From Garcia nutans (lineage: Eukaryota > Streptophyta > Magnoliopsida > Malpighiales > Euphorbiaceae): DNA of 64,000 nt. The DNA is taken from assembly GCA_947685225.1 (NCBI GenBank), contig CANTUV010000026.1:55017501-55081500 (forward strand), in the 5' to 3' direction. The stretch's first letter is position 1. Each line of letters begins with the position of its first letter. A program made the translations under genes and the position numbers. This document shows, one piece after another, positions 12,369-22,004 of the stretch. The notes under the pieces were generated by a model that was not told the origin of the DNA, searched no databases, and saw only the letters and a list, made by a program, of their open reading frames with translations.

Positions 12369-13009
12369 TGAGGGGTGTTTGATGTATTGTGGTGATGGTT
12401 CACTTCTTGTGGATTTCGCATGGTATGGGGAATACATATTAAATTTGGAAAAGAAAAATATAGGGTTTTTACCATGAGAGTGATGTTTAGGAATTGCTTT
12501 GTTTTTGGTAGTTAAGTAATTTGAATGTGCCTCGAAAAATACCATATTTTCACACACCCAGTTCAGAAACTAAATTACCAGACACAATTGTACAATTTTT
12601 TGTTCATAAATTATAGTAGAATAATTTCTTTTTATAGTGTAATGCGGTGTTTTGAGAAGTAATCTAAGGAAATGCATTATTATAGTTATATATGAAATGT
12701 AATTGTATGCCATTGATCAACATCAGCTCATTAGAGCATGTGTTAGCTGGTTTTTGCTTCCTTTCTGTAGAATCCGGCAGGGTCCAGTGAGAATTGTCTA
12801 GTCTATTGTATTTACCTTCCCCGTTTATTTTTATATTTTACATGAACGTTATTTTCCTGAATCAACCAATAGCCTCCGGTTAGAAAAGAAAAGCAAGCTT
12901 ACAAAGTGTGCTGTCTTGCAGAGCATCTTGTTCATGGCAGAAAAGAAAAATCTTCTTGTCAAAAGGCTGTTGTTATCAAGATTCGTAAATTGTTGTTTAT
13001 ATAGACATG
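12369..13009. other. intergenic region between convergent genes
   Basis: This should contain the 3' UTRs of the zinc-ribbon gene (left) and the VAN3-binding-like gene (right). Nothing else was recognised. Confidence 0.6.
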
Positions 13010-15517
13010 TCAAGAATTGCATATCCGTAAGATGTTAGAAACATTAGCCATCCACGCAAGTGATTGTTCTGTCTTCAAACAATAGCTTGATATCTCCACC
13101 ATTACTTTTCATACAAAGCAAGTAATAGCCTTGAGCTTTCTTTTCTCTTATAACTTGCAGAATTGCATCTGGAAAAGTTCGAAGTCTAGCGTCAGCATCA
13201 AGAAAAAGAATAATGTTTACGAGTTACAACTGCAGAAAACAGATCATTAAGTCTTACAATCCTTGGAGGTGGTCAACACCTAAATATTTCTTTTCACGGC
13301 TCAACACCAGTTGTCTATGCTTCAAATGGATGGAGACCAACCTGCGTACTGTTTGTCCTAAAAGCAAGCATAAGATAGTAAGATTTACCAGTGTAATGAT
13401 GCACAGAAGGGAAAAAAAATACACATCACCAACGGGCTTTGTTTCAATAGTATTGGAGTCCTCTTCTGGCCTATAAAGTTACAAGTTTGAACCCTTGTTG
13501 AAACCTAATGAACAAAGAAAAAAAATTGCACATCAGGATTCTAAGAGTTGCTATACCTGAAGGGGTTATTATTGGTAATTTGGCAGTTAATTTAACTGCT
13601 TCTTTGTTCCCTGGGAATTGCAGACCAGACATAGCACTTGATTTAAGGGTTTCAGCTCCTCTTAGACCTGCAACAAGTAAAATATTTATGATTCAGACTC
13701 ATTGGTTATGTATTTTTAAATACTACCATAATTAAATATACTGTGAAGTAACCATCAAATGCAATTTGATCATATTCCATTTTGGCTAAGTAAACATGAC
13801 AATGGAAGAATCATAGCTTATAAACATTACTTGTTGCAGCAGCAGCAGTAAGAGTGAGCATATCAGCAGGGGTTTTAGTAGCTAGACCAGAATTGATAAA
13901 TGAGGCAACATGTACCCTGTGCGCACCTACTGATTCTGCAGCTTCAGCACAAGCACTGGCTAGCAAAGCTGTGGCATAGGCAACCACATTACTCATTTTC
14001 ATTTCCTCATCAATACTTGCACCATTTGCTGCGATTTCAATGCTGTTGGTGGCTGAAAAGCCTGCAATTGCTGCAGCCAACTGTGCTACTGAAAGGGCAG
14101 CATGTATTTTTGCTTTGAGAAGTCTAATTTCCTTCTTTTTCTTCTCCTCTTGTTTCCATTTCAATATAACAGTTAATGATTTTACCCTTAACCACTTCTT
14201 AATGCGCTTTAAGTTCATTTTAGCAAGAAAAACAAACTACAATAAGACATACAAATTTTGAAGAGCTAGAAAGTAGTGCATAGGATTTCTTTGCAAATTA
14301 CCTTGTTAATAACAAGTGATGTAAAGCTTTGCTGAACAGATGGAATGGATCTTTCAACCAAAATTCTCGTTTGTGGAGACTCGAAACAAAGAAGAAGTAA
14401 GTTAATTAGGTCTTCACAAGGTTGATCATACGAAAAGTGAAAAACTAATCACCGTGGAAAAACATTCCCTAATTCATTTAATACCTCATTCTATGACTTT
14501 ATATCACCATGAAGAGCGACAGAAACAATCTATTTTATTTATTATTTGCGAAATGTTTTGGTATAACCAAAAAGGTTAGGTTTGTGTTTGCCTTTTGGAT
14601 AGCAGCAACTTGCAAGCACTAATAAAAATCTGCTAAGCTTTTTATAACATGTGGTGTAATTAATTTAATCACTTTACTTTGGTAAGTTACTGAAGATCTA
14701 TGGCAATATCAATTACTTAGGCATGATTTTAAATATTGTCTGTGACACAAAATATCAATACTGACACATACTACAATTTAGTAGAGAGAAAGAGAAGTTG
14801 AGAGATCAGTACCCCTACTTTACGTCTGTTGGTTTGAGCAGCATCTGCTTTTGCATAATACATATCTGTTGGTTCTTGCACTACTTCTTCCTTTCCCCCC
14901 TAAAACATCATTTTCATGGTCTTCTTTCTCTTCATCCTCCTCTATACTTCGATTTTCATGGAAATCCAATTCCTGGTTCCACAAAAAACACAAAATTTAC
15001 TTACTTAATCACTTATATATATAAGCATTGATCCTGAATTTCTCTAATTATAAGCATCATCATTTTATGTAAGTAACCTTTTTAAGTGCAATTCACAATG
15101 AATAATATATATTTCTCACATTTAATGAGGAGAATATGTGTAAAAAGTCAGAAGCAGTATGACTCCAGGAACGACTTAGAAACTCCAAGGTGTGCATTGG
15201 CATATTGAAAGACTCATAACGAGATGATGAATGATTTGACTGTTTATTTCTTGTTACAGAATTTTCATTTGCTCTTGTCCAATTCCTCTTCTCAAGAAAC
15301 TTCCCATTCTAATTAAAAAAAAATAATTAATGGTCAGGAAATCAACAAACAACTATAATTAAGCAGTGACAAAACAAAATCTTTAATTTGCCAAAATAAA
15401 TGGATATATATATATAGTTTTATGAAATTCATGTATATAAATATTATTTAAACTCACTTTGCAAGTTGGTAATTTTTGCTGAGTTTTAAAGGAGACTCTT
15501 CCTGGGACATCCTCCAT
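13010..15517 (-). CDS. VAN3-binding protein / FORKED-like (DUF828 + PH-like domain)
   Basis: Exons read on the minus strand: 15458-15517 (start MEDVPGRVSF), 15120-15308 (with the family's LEFLSRSWS motif), about 14815-14961 (acidic linker), about 14295-14386, about 13830-14210 (alanine-rich helical DUF828 core, with AAIAGFSAT and the LTAAAATS end), 13557-13667 (LRGAETLKSS ... LPIITPSG), then PH-like exons between 13460 and 13010 (RRLVSIHLKHRQLVLSREKK; GYYLLCMKSNGGDIKLLFED). The family (FORKED1, VAN3-binding protein) links phosphoinositide membranes to the VAN3 ARF-GAP in auxin canalisation and vein patterning. After LLFED the frame reaches a stop at 13044-13046. The family-like tail (EQSLAWMANVSNIL) continues in another frame to 13010, so a 2-nt deletion probably shortens or alters the last helix. 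Junctions of the acidic-linker and first PH-like exons are uncertain. The complete copia element lies about 550 bp upstream of the start codon. Confidence 0.8.
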
Positions 15518-16069
15518 TTACAAGAAAAGGATTTCTTTCTAGGCCAAGCATAATTAAAAAAAGAAAAATGATAATAATAAAATGGAAAAAAAATAATAAA
15601 ATAGGAAAAATCAATGAGCTGACGTAGTTTCTAAATTAGGAAAGCTCAGCTCATAGAAGCTGTAAAAGTAGAATTTTAAGAAATTAACTAAACTCTACAA
15701 AGCTCTATAATGAGATTTTTCCTAAAGTGGAATGATATGGAGAATTTATAGCTATAGCTACTGAATAATAAACATTCTACAAGTGGAATTAATCCATATG
15801 AAAAGACTAGAGATTTGCATATTTCCCAAGTGCAATGTGCAAAGCTTCTTTTAATATTATCAATATCGATCTTAGAAAGGTGAACACTATCTTTGAAACT
15901 TAAGATATACTCAAGCAAATTAGTAAGTTGCTTAAGATTAGTTAATCTTCTCACTAATCTTTTTTTTTCCTTGATGATGATACACGCTTGGAAGTACCTG
16001 GATCCAAGGTTAGAACTTAGAAGTCTAAAATATATTTTCATATTTTCGTATTAATATATTTTTGTAGTA
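15518..16069. other. upstream region of the VAN3-binding-like gene
   Basis: This is what remains of the promoter side of the minus-strand gene before the copia insertion. A 117-codon minus-strand open frame at 15688-16041 shows no recognisable family and was not called as a gene. No other element was seen. Confidence 0.55.
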
Positions 16070-16074
16070 ATTTA
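16070..16074. repeat. target-site duplication, left copy
   Basis: The bases attta are repeated at 21246-21250 on the other side of the copia element, as expected for a 5-bp copia integrase cut. Confidence 0.85.
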
Positions 16075-16552
16075 TGTGGGCGCCGCCAACAAAGTTTGTT
16101 GAAGTTTCCTTGGCCAATCAACTTTGACCAAGGAAATCAAAATATACAGGCGCCGAAATTTTTGAAGGTGCAGCAGCAATTTTAAAATTTGATGGAGGCG
16201 CCGAAATTGTTGAGTAAACAGCGCCGAAATTTTTGATTAACATATAAAAAAAAAAGAGAGAAGACAAACTGAAATTCTCATTATATGCGTTTTCCCTTGC
16301 CTATAAATAGGCAAGGGATGTTAAACATATTGCATCCCAAAAAAAGAGAGAGTCTGTGAGTATTAAAGGAAAAATAGAGAGTTATATTGTAATTCCTATT
16401 ATTTTCTTTTAATAAAATTCTTCTATCCTTGTCCGTGGTTTTTTACCTTAATTCGTTTAAGGTTTTTCCACGTAAATTCTGTGTCTCTTTTATCTTTATT
16501 TTTATCAAAATTTTAGCTGTGTTCTTGCTTTATCTGGTCTGTTTTTACAACA
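16075..16552 (+). repeat. 5' LTR of the complete copia
   Basis: It runs from TGTGGGCG to ACAACA. U3 carries three GCGCCGAAATT copies at 16150-16160, 16198-16208 and 16221-16231. A 9-bp inverted repeat (TTTCCTTGG at 16105-16113 and CCAAGGAAA at 16128-16136) encloses a CCAAT box and a W-box core TTGACC at 16124-16129. A TATA box lies at about 16302. W-boxes are WRKY sites, and stress induction is known for Tnt1-type elements, so a stress-responsive promoter is plausible but not shown. Confidence 0.95.
16294..16317 (+). promoter_or_regulatory. LTR TATA box embedded in a perfect hairpin
   Basis: The arms CCCTTGCCTA and TAGGCAAGGG are perfect complements with only TAAA between them, so the TATA box (CTATAAATAG) forms the centre of a 10-bp stem. 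The same structure is kept in the 3' LTR at 20987-21010. A TATA box at this place in an LTR marks the U3 promoter, with the RNA start expected about 30 bp downstream. Confidence 0.75.
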
Positions 16553-16554
16553 AG

Positions 16555-16566
16555 TGGTATCAGAGC
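16555..16566 (+). other. primer-binding site of the complete copia
   Basis: TGGTATCAGAGC follows the 5' LTR after two bases. It is the standard copia site complementary to initiator tRNA-Met. Confidence 0.92.
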
Positions 16567-16769
16567 TGTGGTATTTTGAAAAACCAAATATACCACGAGG
16601 AAGAGAAAATTACGTGGAGTTTTTTGGTGTGATCCATTTTAAAAACGGGCGTAAACACGCGAAAGGTCATAAAGCAACCAATCAAGTGAGCCGAGCACTG
16701 TAGCAGAGATCACTGTAGCGGATCACTGTAGCTGAAGTACTGTTCACGTGAAATAGTGGAAGCTAATTT

Positions 16770-19700
16770 TTGAAGATAAAAGCAATGGCGGCAAAATTTG
16801 AGATTGAAAAGTTCAACGGGAAAAATTTCTCACTGTGGAAATTAAAGATAAAAGCTATCTTGCGAAAAGATAGTTGTCTAGCGGCAATCAGTGAAAGGCC
16901 GCAGGGATTCACAGATGATACTAAATGGAACGAGATGGATGGGAATGCTATTGCAAACCTTCATCTTGCACTTGCAGATGAGATCTTGTCCAGCTTAGCA
17001 GAAAAGAAAACGGCAAAGGAGATATGGGATCACCTCATCAAACTGTACGAGGCCAAGTCATTACATAACAAAATTTTCCTTAAGAGGAAACTTTACACCT
17101 TGAGGATGTCAGAATCTACTTCAGTGACGGAGCACCTTAATGTCTTGAATACTCTATTTTCTCAGCTTACATCTTTGGATTATAAAATAGAGTCACAAGA
17201 ACGTGCAGAACTTCTACTCCAAAGTCTACCTGATTCGTATGATCAACTCGTCATCAACTTGACAACTAATGTTCAGCCTGATTCTCTGGTCTTTGATGAT
17301 ATAGCATCTGCTATCTTGGAAGAAGAGAATCGGCGAAAGAACAAGGAGGACAAGCAGGCAGGTTCACAACAAGTGGAAGCTTTGACGATGATGAGAGGAA
17401 GATCAACAGAACGTGGCTCAAGTGGGAGTCACAATCATGGGAGATCAAAATCAAGGAGTAAGAAGAATTTTAAATGCTACCACTGTGGCAAGAAAGGTCA
17501 CCTGAAGAAGGATTGTTGGAGTCTGAAGAATTCCAATTCTCAAGGGAACGTGGCAAGCACTTCAGAAGATGGAAACGTGTTGTGTTGTGAAGCAGCAATA
17601 TCAACGGAGAGCAGGAAGAAATTTGCGGATGTGTGGCTTCTTGACTCAGGAGCAACTTATCATATGACCTCTCGAAGAGAATGGTTCCATCATTATGAAC
17701 CTATCTTAGGAGGATCTGTGTATAGTTGTGAAGATAATGCCTTAAAGATCATAGGCATTAGATCCATCAAATTGAAGATGTATGACGGTACAGTTCGTAC
17801 TATTCAAGGAGTGCGACATGTGGAAGGTCTGAAGAAGAATTTGTTATCTGTGGGAGAGTTCAATGATCTTGATTGTACTATCAAAGTTCGAAAAGGAATC
17901 ATGAGGATTAGCCGAGGAGCGCTTGTAATTATGAAAGGAGAAAAGATTGCTGCAAAGTTATATATGCTTTTGGGAGAGACTGTGCAAGAAGCAGAAGCAT
18001 CTGTTGCTTCAAACAGTTCCAGTGAAAGATCTGCAATGGTGTGGCATCAAAAGCTTGGACATATGTCTGAACAAGGTATGAAAATTCTTGCTGAGAAAAA
18101 GTTACTTCCAGGCCTTACAAAGGTGTCATTACCCTTTTGTGAGCATTGCACAACAAGCAAGCAGCATCGACTAAAGTTCAGCATATCCAATTCTAGAAGC
18201 ACGAATATTCTTGAATTAGTCCACTCTGATGTATGGCAAGCACCAGTTTCGTCACTAGGAGGAGCGAAGTACTTTGTGTCCTTCATCGATGATTACTCCA
18301 GAAGATGTTGGGTGTATCCTATCAAGAGCAAGGGAGATGTATTTGCAACTTTCAAAATATATAAAGCGCGGGTTGAACTTGATTCAGGCAGTAAGATCAA
18401 GTGTTTAAGGTCAGATAATGGAGGAGAATATACTGGGAATGAATTTGATAGCTTTTATAAACAAGAAGGCATCAAAAGGCAGTTCACTACGGCGTACACT
18501 CCACAACAAAATGGAGTAGCAGAGCGGATGAACAGAACTCTGTTAGAAAGAACAAGAGCAATGTTGGGAGCTGCAGATCTTGATAAGGCATTTTGGGCAG
18601 AAGCAGTCAACACCGCATGTTATGTGATTAACCGGTCTCCATCTACAGCAATTGATCTAAAGACTCCAATGGAGATGTGGACAGGGAAGCCAGTGGATTA
18701 TTCAAACCTCCATATATTTGGAAGTCCTGTGTATGTGATGTACAATGCCCAAGAAACTACGAAGTTGGATCCAAAATCCAGGAAGTGTTTGTTCTTGGGA
18801 TATGCTGATGGTGTAAAGGGGTATCGCCTGTGGGAGCCCACTGCCCACAAGGTTATCGTCAGCAGGAATGTTATCTTTTTAGAAGATGAATTGAAAAAAG
18901 AAGGTGATAGCACTTTGAAAGAAAATTCAGAGACTACAATGGTACAAGTAGAAAAGAAGTCCACAGAAGAAGATTCTTCTGAAGCAGAACCAGAGCATGA
19001 GGAGGAGGAAGAGCAAACTGAGTCTGAAGAGTCAGAGCTTGGAAAAGGAAAGCACACAAAACATACACCAGTCTGGCAAGAGGATTATGTTATGGGCAGT
19101 AATGTTGCTTACTGTCTTCTAACTGAGGAAGGAGAACCATCAACTCTCCAGGAAGCAATGAGTAGTTCAAATGCGTCTCAGTGGATGACAGCAATGCAAG
19201 AGGAAATTGAAGCCCTGCATAAGAACAAGACTTGGGAGCTTATGCCATTACCGCAAGGAAGAAAAGCTATTGGCAATAAATGGGTCTATAAGATTAAAAG
19301 AAATAGTGATGATCAGGTGGAGCGGTATCGTGCAAGATTGGTGGTAAAAGGGTATGCTCAGAAAGAAGGGATTGACTTCAACGAAATATTTTCTCCTGTA
19401 GTTCGGCTGTCAACAGTTCGTGTAGTCTTGGCAATGTGTGCTACACTTGATTTACATTTAGAACATCTAGATGTGAAAACAGCTTTTCTTCATGGAGATC
19501 TTGAGGAAGAAATCTATATGCTCCAGCCAGAAGGTTTTGAAGAAAAAAGAAAACGGAACTTGGTTTGTAGGTTGAACAAATCTCTATACGGTCTAAAACA
19601 GGCGCCGAGGTGTTGGTATAAGAGATTTGATTCCTTCATCATGAGCCTTGGATACAACAGACTTAATGCAGACCCTTGTGCATATTTCAAGAGGTTTGAT

Positions 19701-20693
19701 AAAAGTGATTTCATTATTTTGCTGTTGTATGTAGATGACATGTTGGTAGCAGGCCCCAACAAAGATCATATTCAAGAATTGAAGGCACAGTTGGCTAGGG
19801 AATTTGAAATGAAGGACTTGGGACCAGCAAACAAGATTCTAGGGATGCAAATTCACCGAGACAGAAACAATAGGAAGATTTGGCTTTCTCAGAAGAATTA
19901 CTTAAAGAAGGTCTTACGACGCTTCAATATGCAAGACTGTAAGTCAATTTCTACCCCACTTCCTATTAGTTGCAAATTATCCTCCAGTATGTGTCCTAGC
20001 AATGAAGAAGGAAGGATGGAAATGTCTCGAGTACCGTATGCATCAGCAGTGGGGAGTTTGATGTTCGCAATGATTTGTACACGACCAGACATTGCACATG
20101 CAGTGGGAGTTGTAAGTCGGTACATGGCGAATCCTGGTAGAGAGCATTGGAGTACTGTAAAGAGGATTCTAAGATATATTAAAGGAACCTCAGATGTTGC
20201 ATTATGTTATGGAGGATCAGATTTTATTGTCAGAGGATATGTTGACTCAGATTATACAGGTGATCTTGATAAAAGTAAGTCTACCACAGGGTATGTGTTC
20301 ATTCTTACTGGTGGAGCAGTAAGTTGGGTATCAAAATTGCAGTCAGTTGTGGCAACTTCAACAACAGAAGCAGAATATGTTGCAGCTACTCAAGCTAGTA
20401 AGGAAGCAGTATGGTTGAAACTAATCATGGAGGAACTCGGGCATGAACAAGAGAAAATTTCTCTATTTTGCGACAGTCAGAGTGCCTTGCATCTTGCAAG
20501 GAATCCAGCTTTCCATTCTAAATCAAAACACATACGAGTCCAGTATCACTTCGCTCGTGAGAAAGTGGAAGAGGGCATTGTGGATATGCAGAAAATTCAT
20601 ACGAAAGACAACCAAGCAGATTTTTTGACAAAAGCAGTTAACACTGACAAGTTTATTTGGTGTCGATCCTCTAGTGGCCTGACGGAAGCATAA
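16770..20693 (+). CDS. intact copia gag-pol polyprotein, 1307 aa
   Basis: One open frame covers all domains. Capsid (UBN2 type) occupies residues 1-200. One zinc knuckle CYHCGKKGHLKKDC starts at residue 236. Protease LLDSGAT has its aspartate near 292. The GAG-pre-integrase block WHQKLGHMSEQGM is followed by an integrase core with D487, D549 and E585, which keeps DD35E spacing. Reverse transcriptase has YVDDM at 987, and RNase H has DSDYTGD and the C-D-S-Q-S-A block near the end. The length fits autonomous copia elements. A second in-frame ATG lies five codons in (MAAKFE) and may be the true start. No stop or frameshift was found, so the protein could be active. It replicates the element through an RNA intermediate in cytoplasmic virus-like particles, a known property of the family. 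Confidence 0.95.
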   Translation: MKIKAMAAKFEIEKFNGKNFSLWKLKIKAILRKDSCLAAISERPQGFTDDTKWNEMDGNAIANLHLALADEILSSLAEKKTAKEIWDHLIKLYEAKSLHNKIFLKRKLYTLRMSESTSVTEHLNVLNTLFSQLTSLDYKIESQERAELLLQSLPDSYDQLVINLTTNVQPDSLVFDDIASAILEEENRRKNKEDKQAGSQQVEALTMMRGRSTERGSSGSHNHGRSKSRSKKNFKCYHCGKKGHLKKDCWSLKNSNSQGNVASTSEDGNVLCCEAAISTESRKKFADVWLLDSGATYHMTSRREWFHHYEPILGGSVYSCEDNALKIIGIRSIKLKMYDGTVRTIQGVRHVEGLKKNLLSVGEFNDLDCTIKVRKGIMRISRGALVIMKGEKIAAKLYMLLGETVQEAEASVASNSSSERSAMVWHQKLGHMSEQGMKILAEKKLLPGLTKVSLPFCEHCTTSKQHRLKFSISNSRSTNILELVHSDVWQAPVSSLGGAKYFVSFIDDYSRRCWVYPIKSKGDVFATFKIYKARVELDSGSKIKCLRSDNGGEYTGNEFDSFYKQEGIKRQFTTAYTPQQNGVAERMNRTLLERTRAMLGAADLDKAFWAEAVNTACYVINRSPSTAIDLKTPMEMWTGKPVDYSNLHIFGSPVYVMYNAQETTKLDPKSRKCLFLGYADGVKGYRLWEPTAHKVIVSRNVIFLEDELKKEGDSTLKENSETTMVQVEKKSTEEDSSEAEPEHEEEEEQTESEESELGKGKHTKHTPVWQEDYVMGSNVAYCLLTEEGEPSTLQEAMSSSNASQWMTAMQEEIEALHKNKTWELMPLPQGRKAIGNKWVYKIKRNSDDQVERYRARLVVKGYAQKEGIDFNEIFSPVVRLSTVRVVLAMCATLDLHLEHLDVKTAFLHGDLEEEIYMLQPEGFEEKRKRNLVCRLNKSLYGLKQAPRCWYKRFDSFIMSLGYNRLNADPCAYFKRFDKSDFIILLLYVDDMLVAGPNKDHIQELKAQLAREFEMKDLGPANKILGMQIHRDRNNRKIWLSQKNYLKKVLRRFNMQDCKSISTPLPISCKLSSSMCPSNEEGRMEMSRVPYASAVGSLMFAMICTRPDIAHAVGVVSRYMANPGREHWSTVKRILRYIKGTSDVALCYGGSDFIVRGYVDSDYTGDLDKSKSTTGYVFILTGGAVSWVSKLQSVVATSTTEAEYVAATQASKEAVWLKLIMEELGHEQEKISLFCDSQSALHLARNPAFHSKSKHIRVQYHFAREKVEEGIVDMQKIHTKDNQADFLTKAVNTDKFIWCRSSSGLTEA

Positions 20694-20758
20694 GCATCAT
20701 GGAAAGACAAGGAAGAAAGAATGGTGTGAAGATATGATTGATCCTCAATCAAATCTTC

Positions 20759-20768
20759 AAGTGGGAGA
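20759..20768 (+). other. polypurine tract
   Basis: The purine-rich AGTGGGAGA sequence lies immediately before the 3' LTR, where plus-strand priming is expected. Confidence 0.75.
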
Positions 20769-20769
20769 T

Positions 20770-21245
20770 TGTGGGCGCCGCCAACAAAGTTTGTTGAAGT
20801 TTCCTTGGCCAATCAACTTTGACCAAGGAAATCAAAATATACAGGCGCCGAAATTTTTGAAGGTGCAGCAGCAATTTTAAAATTTGATGGAGGCGCCGAA
20901 ATTGTTGAGTAAACAGCGCCGAAATTTTTGATTAACATATAAAAAAAAAAGAGAAGACAAATTGAAATTCTCATTATATGCGTTTTCCCTTGCCTATAAA
21001 TAGGCAAGGGATGTTAAACATATTGCATCCCAAAAAAAGAGAGAGTCTGTGAGTATTAAAGGAAAAATAGAGAGTTATATTGTAATTCCTATTATTTTCT
21101 TTTAATAAAATTCTTCTATCCTTGTCCGTGATTTTTTACCTTAATTCGTTTAAGGTTTTTCCACGTAAATTCTGTGTCTCTTTTATCTTTATTTTTATCA
21201 AAATTTTAGCTGTGTTCTTGCTTTATCTGGTCCGTTTTTACAATA
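20770..21245 (+). repeat. 3' LTR of the complete copia
   Basis: It is a near-identical copy of 16075-16552. Differences seen: a missing GA in the GAGAGA tract, C/T near 20961, G/A near 21130, T/C near 21233 and the final CA changed to TA. Confidence 0.95.
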
Positions 21246-21250
21246 ATTTA
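21246..21250. repeat. target-site duplication, right copy
   Basis: This is the partner of the attta at 16070-16074. Confidence 0.85.
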
Positions 21251-22004
21251 AAGTGTAAAATACTTCAAACTAATTATTTATAAATAAAAAATAAAATAAA
21301 AAACTAAAATATACGTATTGGATTTTGCCATTGTGGGAGGAGAGGACGACGCTTTGGTACTCGCAGCCCAGCACGAAGTCACTTGCATACGTCTACTTGT
21401 GTGCCAACCTTTTCTTGCTTTTTGGCTTCTAAAGCGTGTCGTGGTAAGGTTTTAACTGGACAGCGGCATTCAGGTGAGTAAATGCTATGCTCGAAACAAA
21501 AAGTATTACACATTATTATATTTCTATTTTTTAATTAATAAGATTGCATTTCTTATTGTTAAACCAAACTTTTGTTTATAAACTTAAAAAATCCAACCCG
21601 AGGCTTTCCAACACTTAAACCAAACCTTTATTTACATTAACAGTTCAGTTCTAAATATGGCAATTGAATAACAAATTTAGTTCAAGTCAGCAAGCTTCTG
21701 TGTGTATTAGCCAAGTCCAGGAGATTTAAGAAAGTATTTGGCTTAACTTTAAAAAAAAAAATTGTAAGTAATTATAAATTTATAAATATTTAAAATTTTA
21801 AATAGATGTATAGTTATATTTATTTTAAGATGACTAAAAAAAATTTATAAATATTTTTATTGTTAAAATGACTAAAAACATATGAAGTTCTATTATTAAA
21901 AATATTTATTAAAATAAAAAAAATAATATAATAAAATATTTAGTTAAATTAATTCATAAATTTATAAAATTATCTAAATAATGATGTCAACCTATATTTC
22001 CTGG
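21251..22004. other. AT-rich region joining the copia to the truncated SWC2 copy
   Basis: The first exon of SWC2 (conserved acidic N-terminus) should be here or further upstream and is not found. A mixed-composition stretch at 21320-21480 may be old promoter or 5' UTR. The rest is low-complexity A/T. No splice acceptor precedes the recognisable SWC2 coding sequence. Confidence 0.55.

Larger units (their letters stand above)
16075..21245 (+). mobile_element. complete Ty1/copia retrotransposon (Tork/Tnt1-like)
   Basis: The element has two LTRs of 478 and 476 bp, a primer-binding site, one uninterrupted 1307-codon gag-pol frame and a polypurine tract. It is flanked by the 5-bp direct repeat attta at 16070-16074 and 21246-21250. 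By eye the LTRs differ by four substitutions and one 2-bp indel, including the terminal CA changed to TA in the right copy. That is under 1% divergence, a recent insertion on the scale of hundreds of thousands of years under usual plant rates (inference). The gag and pre-integrase regions resemble the Tork/Tnt1 lineage. It lies between the start of the VAN3-binding-like gene and the truncated SWC2 copy. All visible parts needed for autonomous movement are present. Confidence 0.96.

Noticed and set aside
15688..16041. 117-codon minus-strand open frame as a gene
   Set aside because: AT-rich, no recognisable domain, no splice context, and it sits in the promoter region of the VAN3-binding-like gene.
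18698..19057. 119-codon minus-strand serine-rich open frame in the complete copia
   Set aside because: It mirrors the acidic linker of the integrase/RT region on the other strand.
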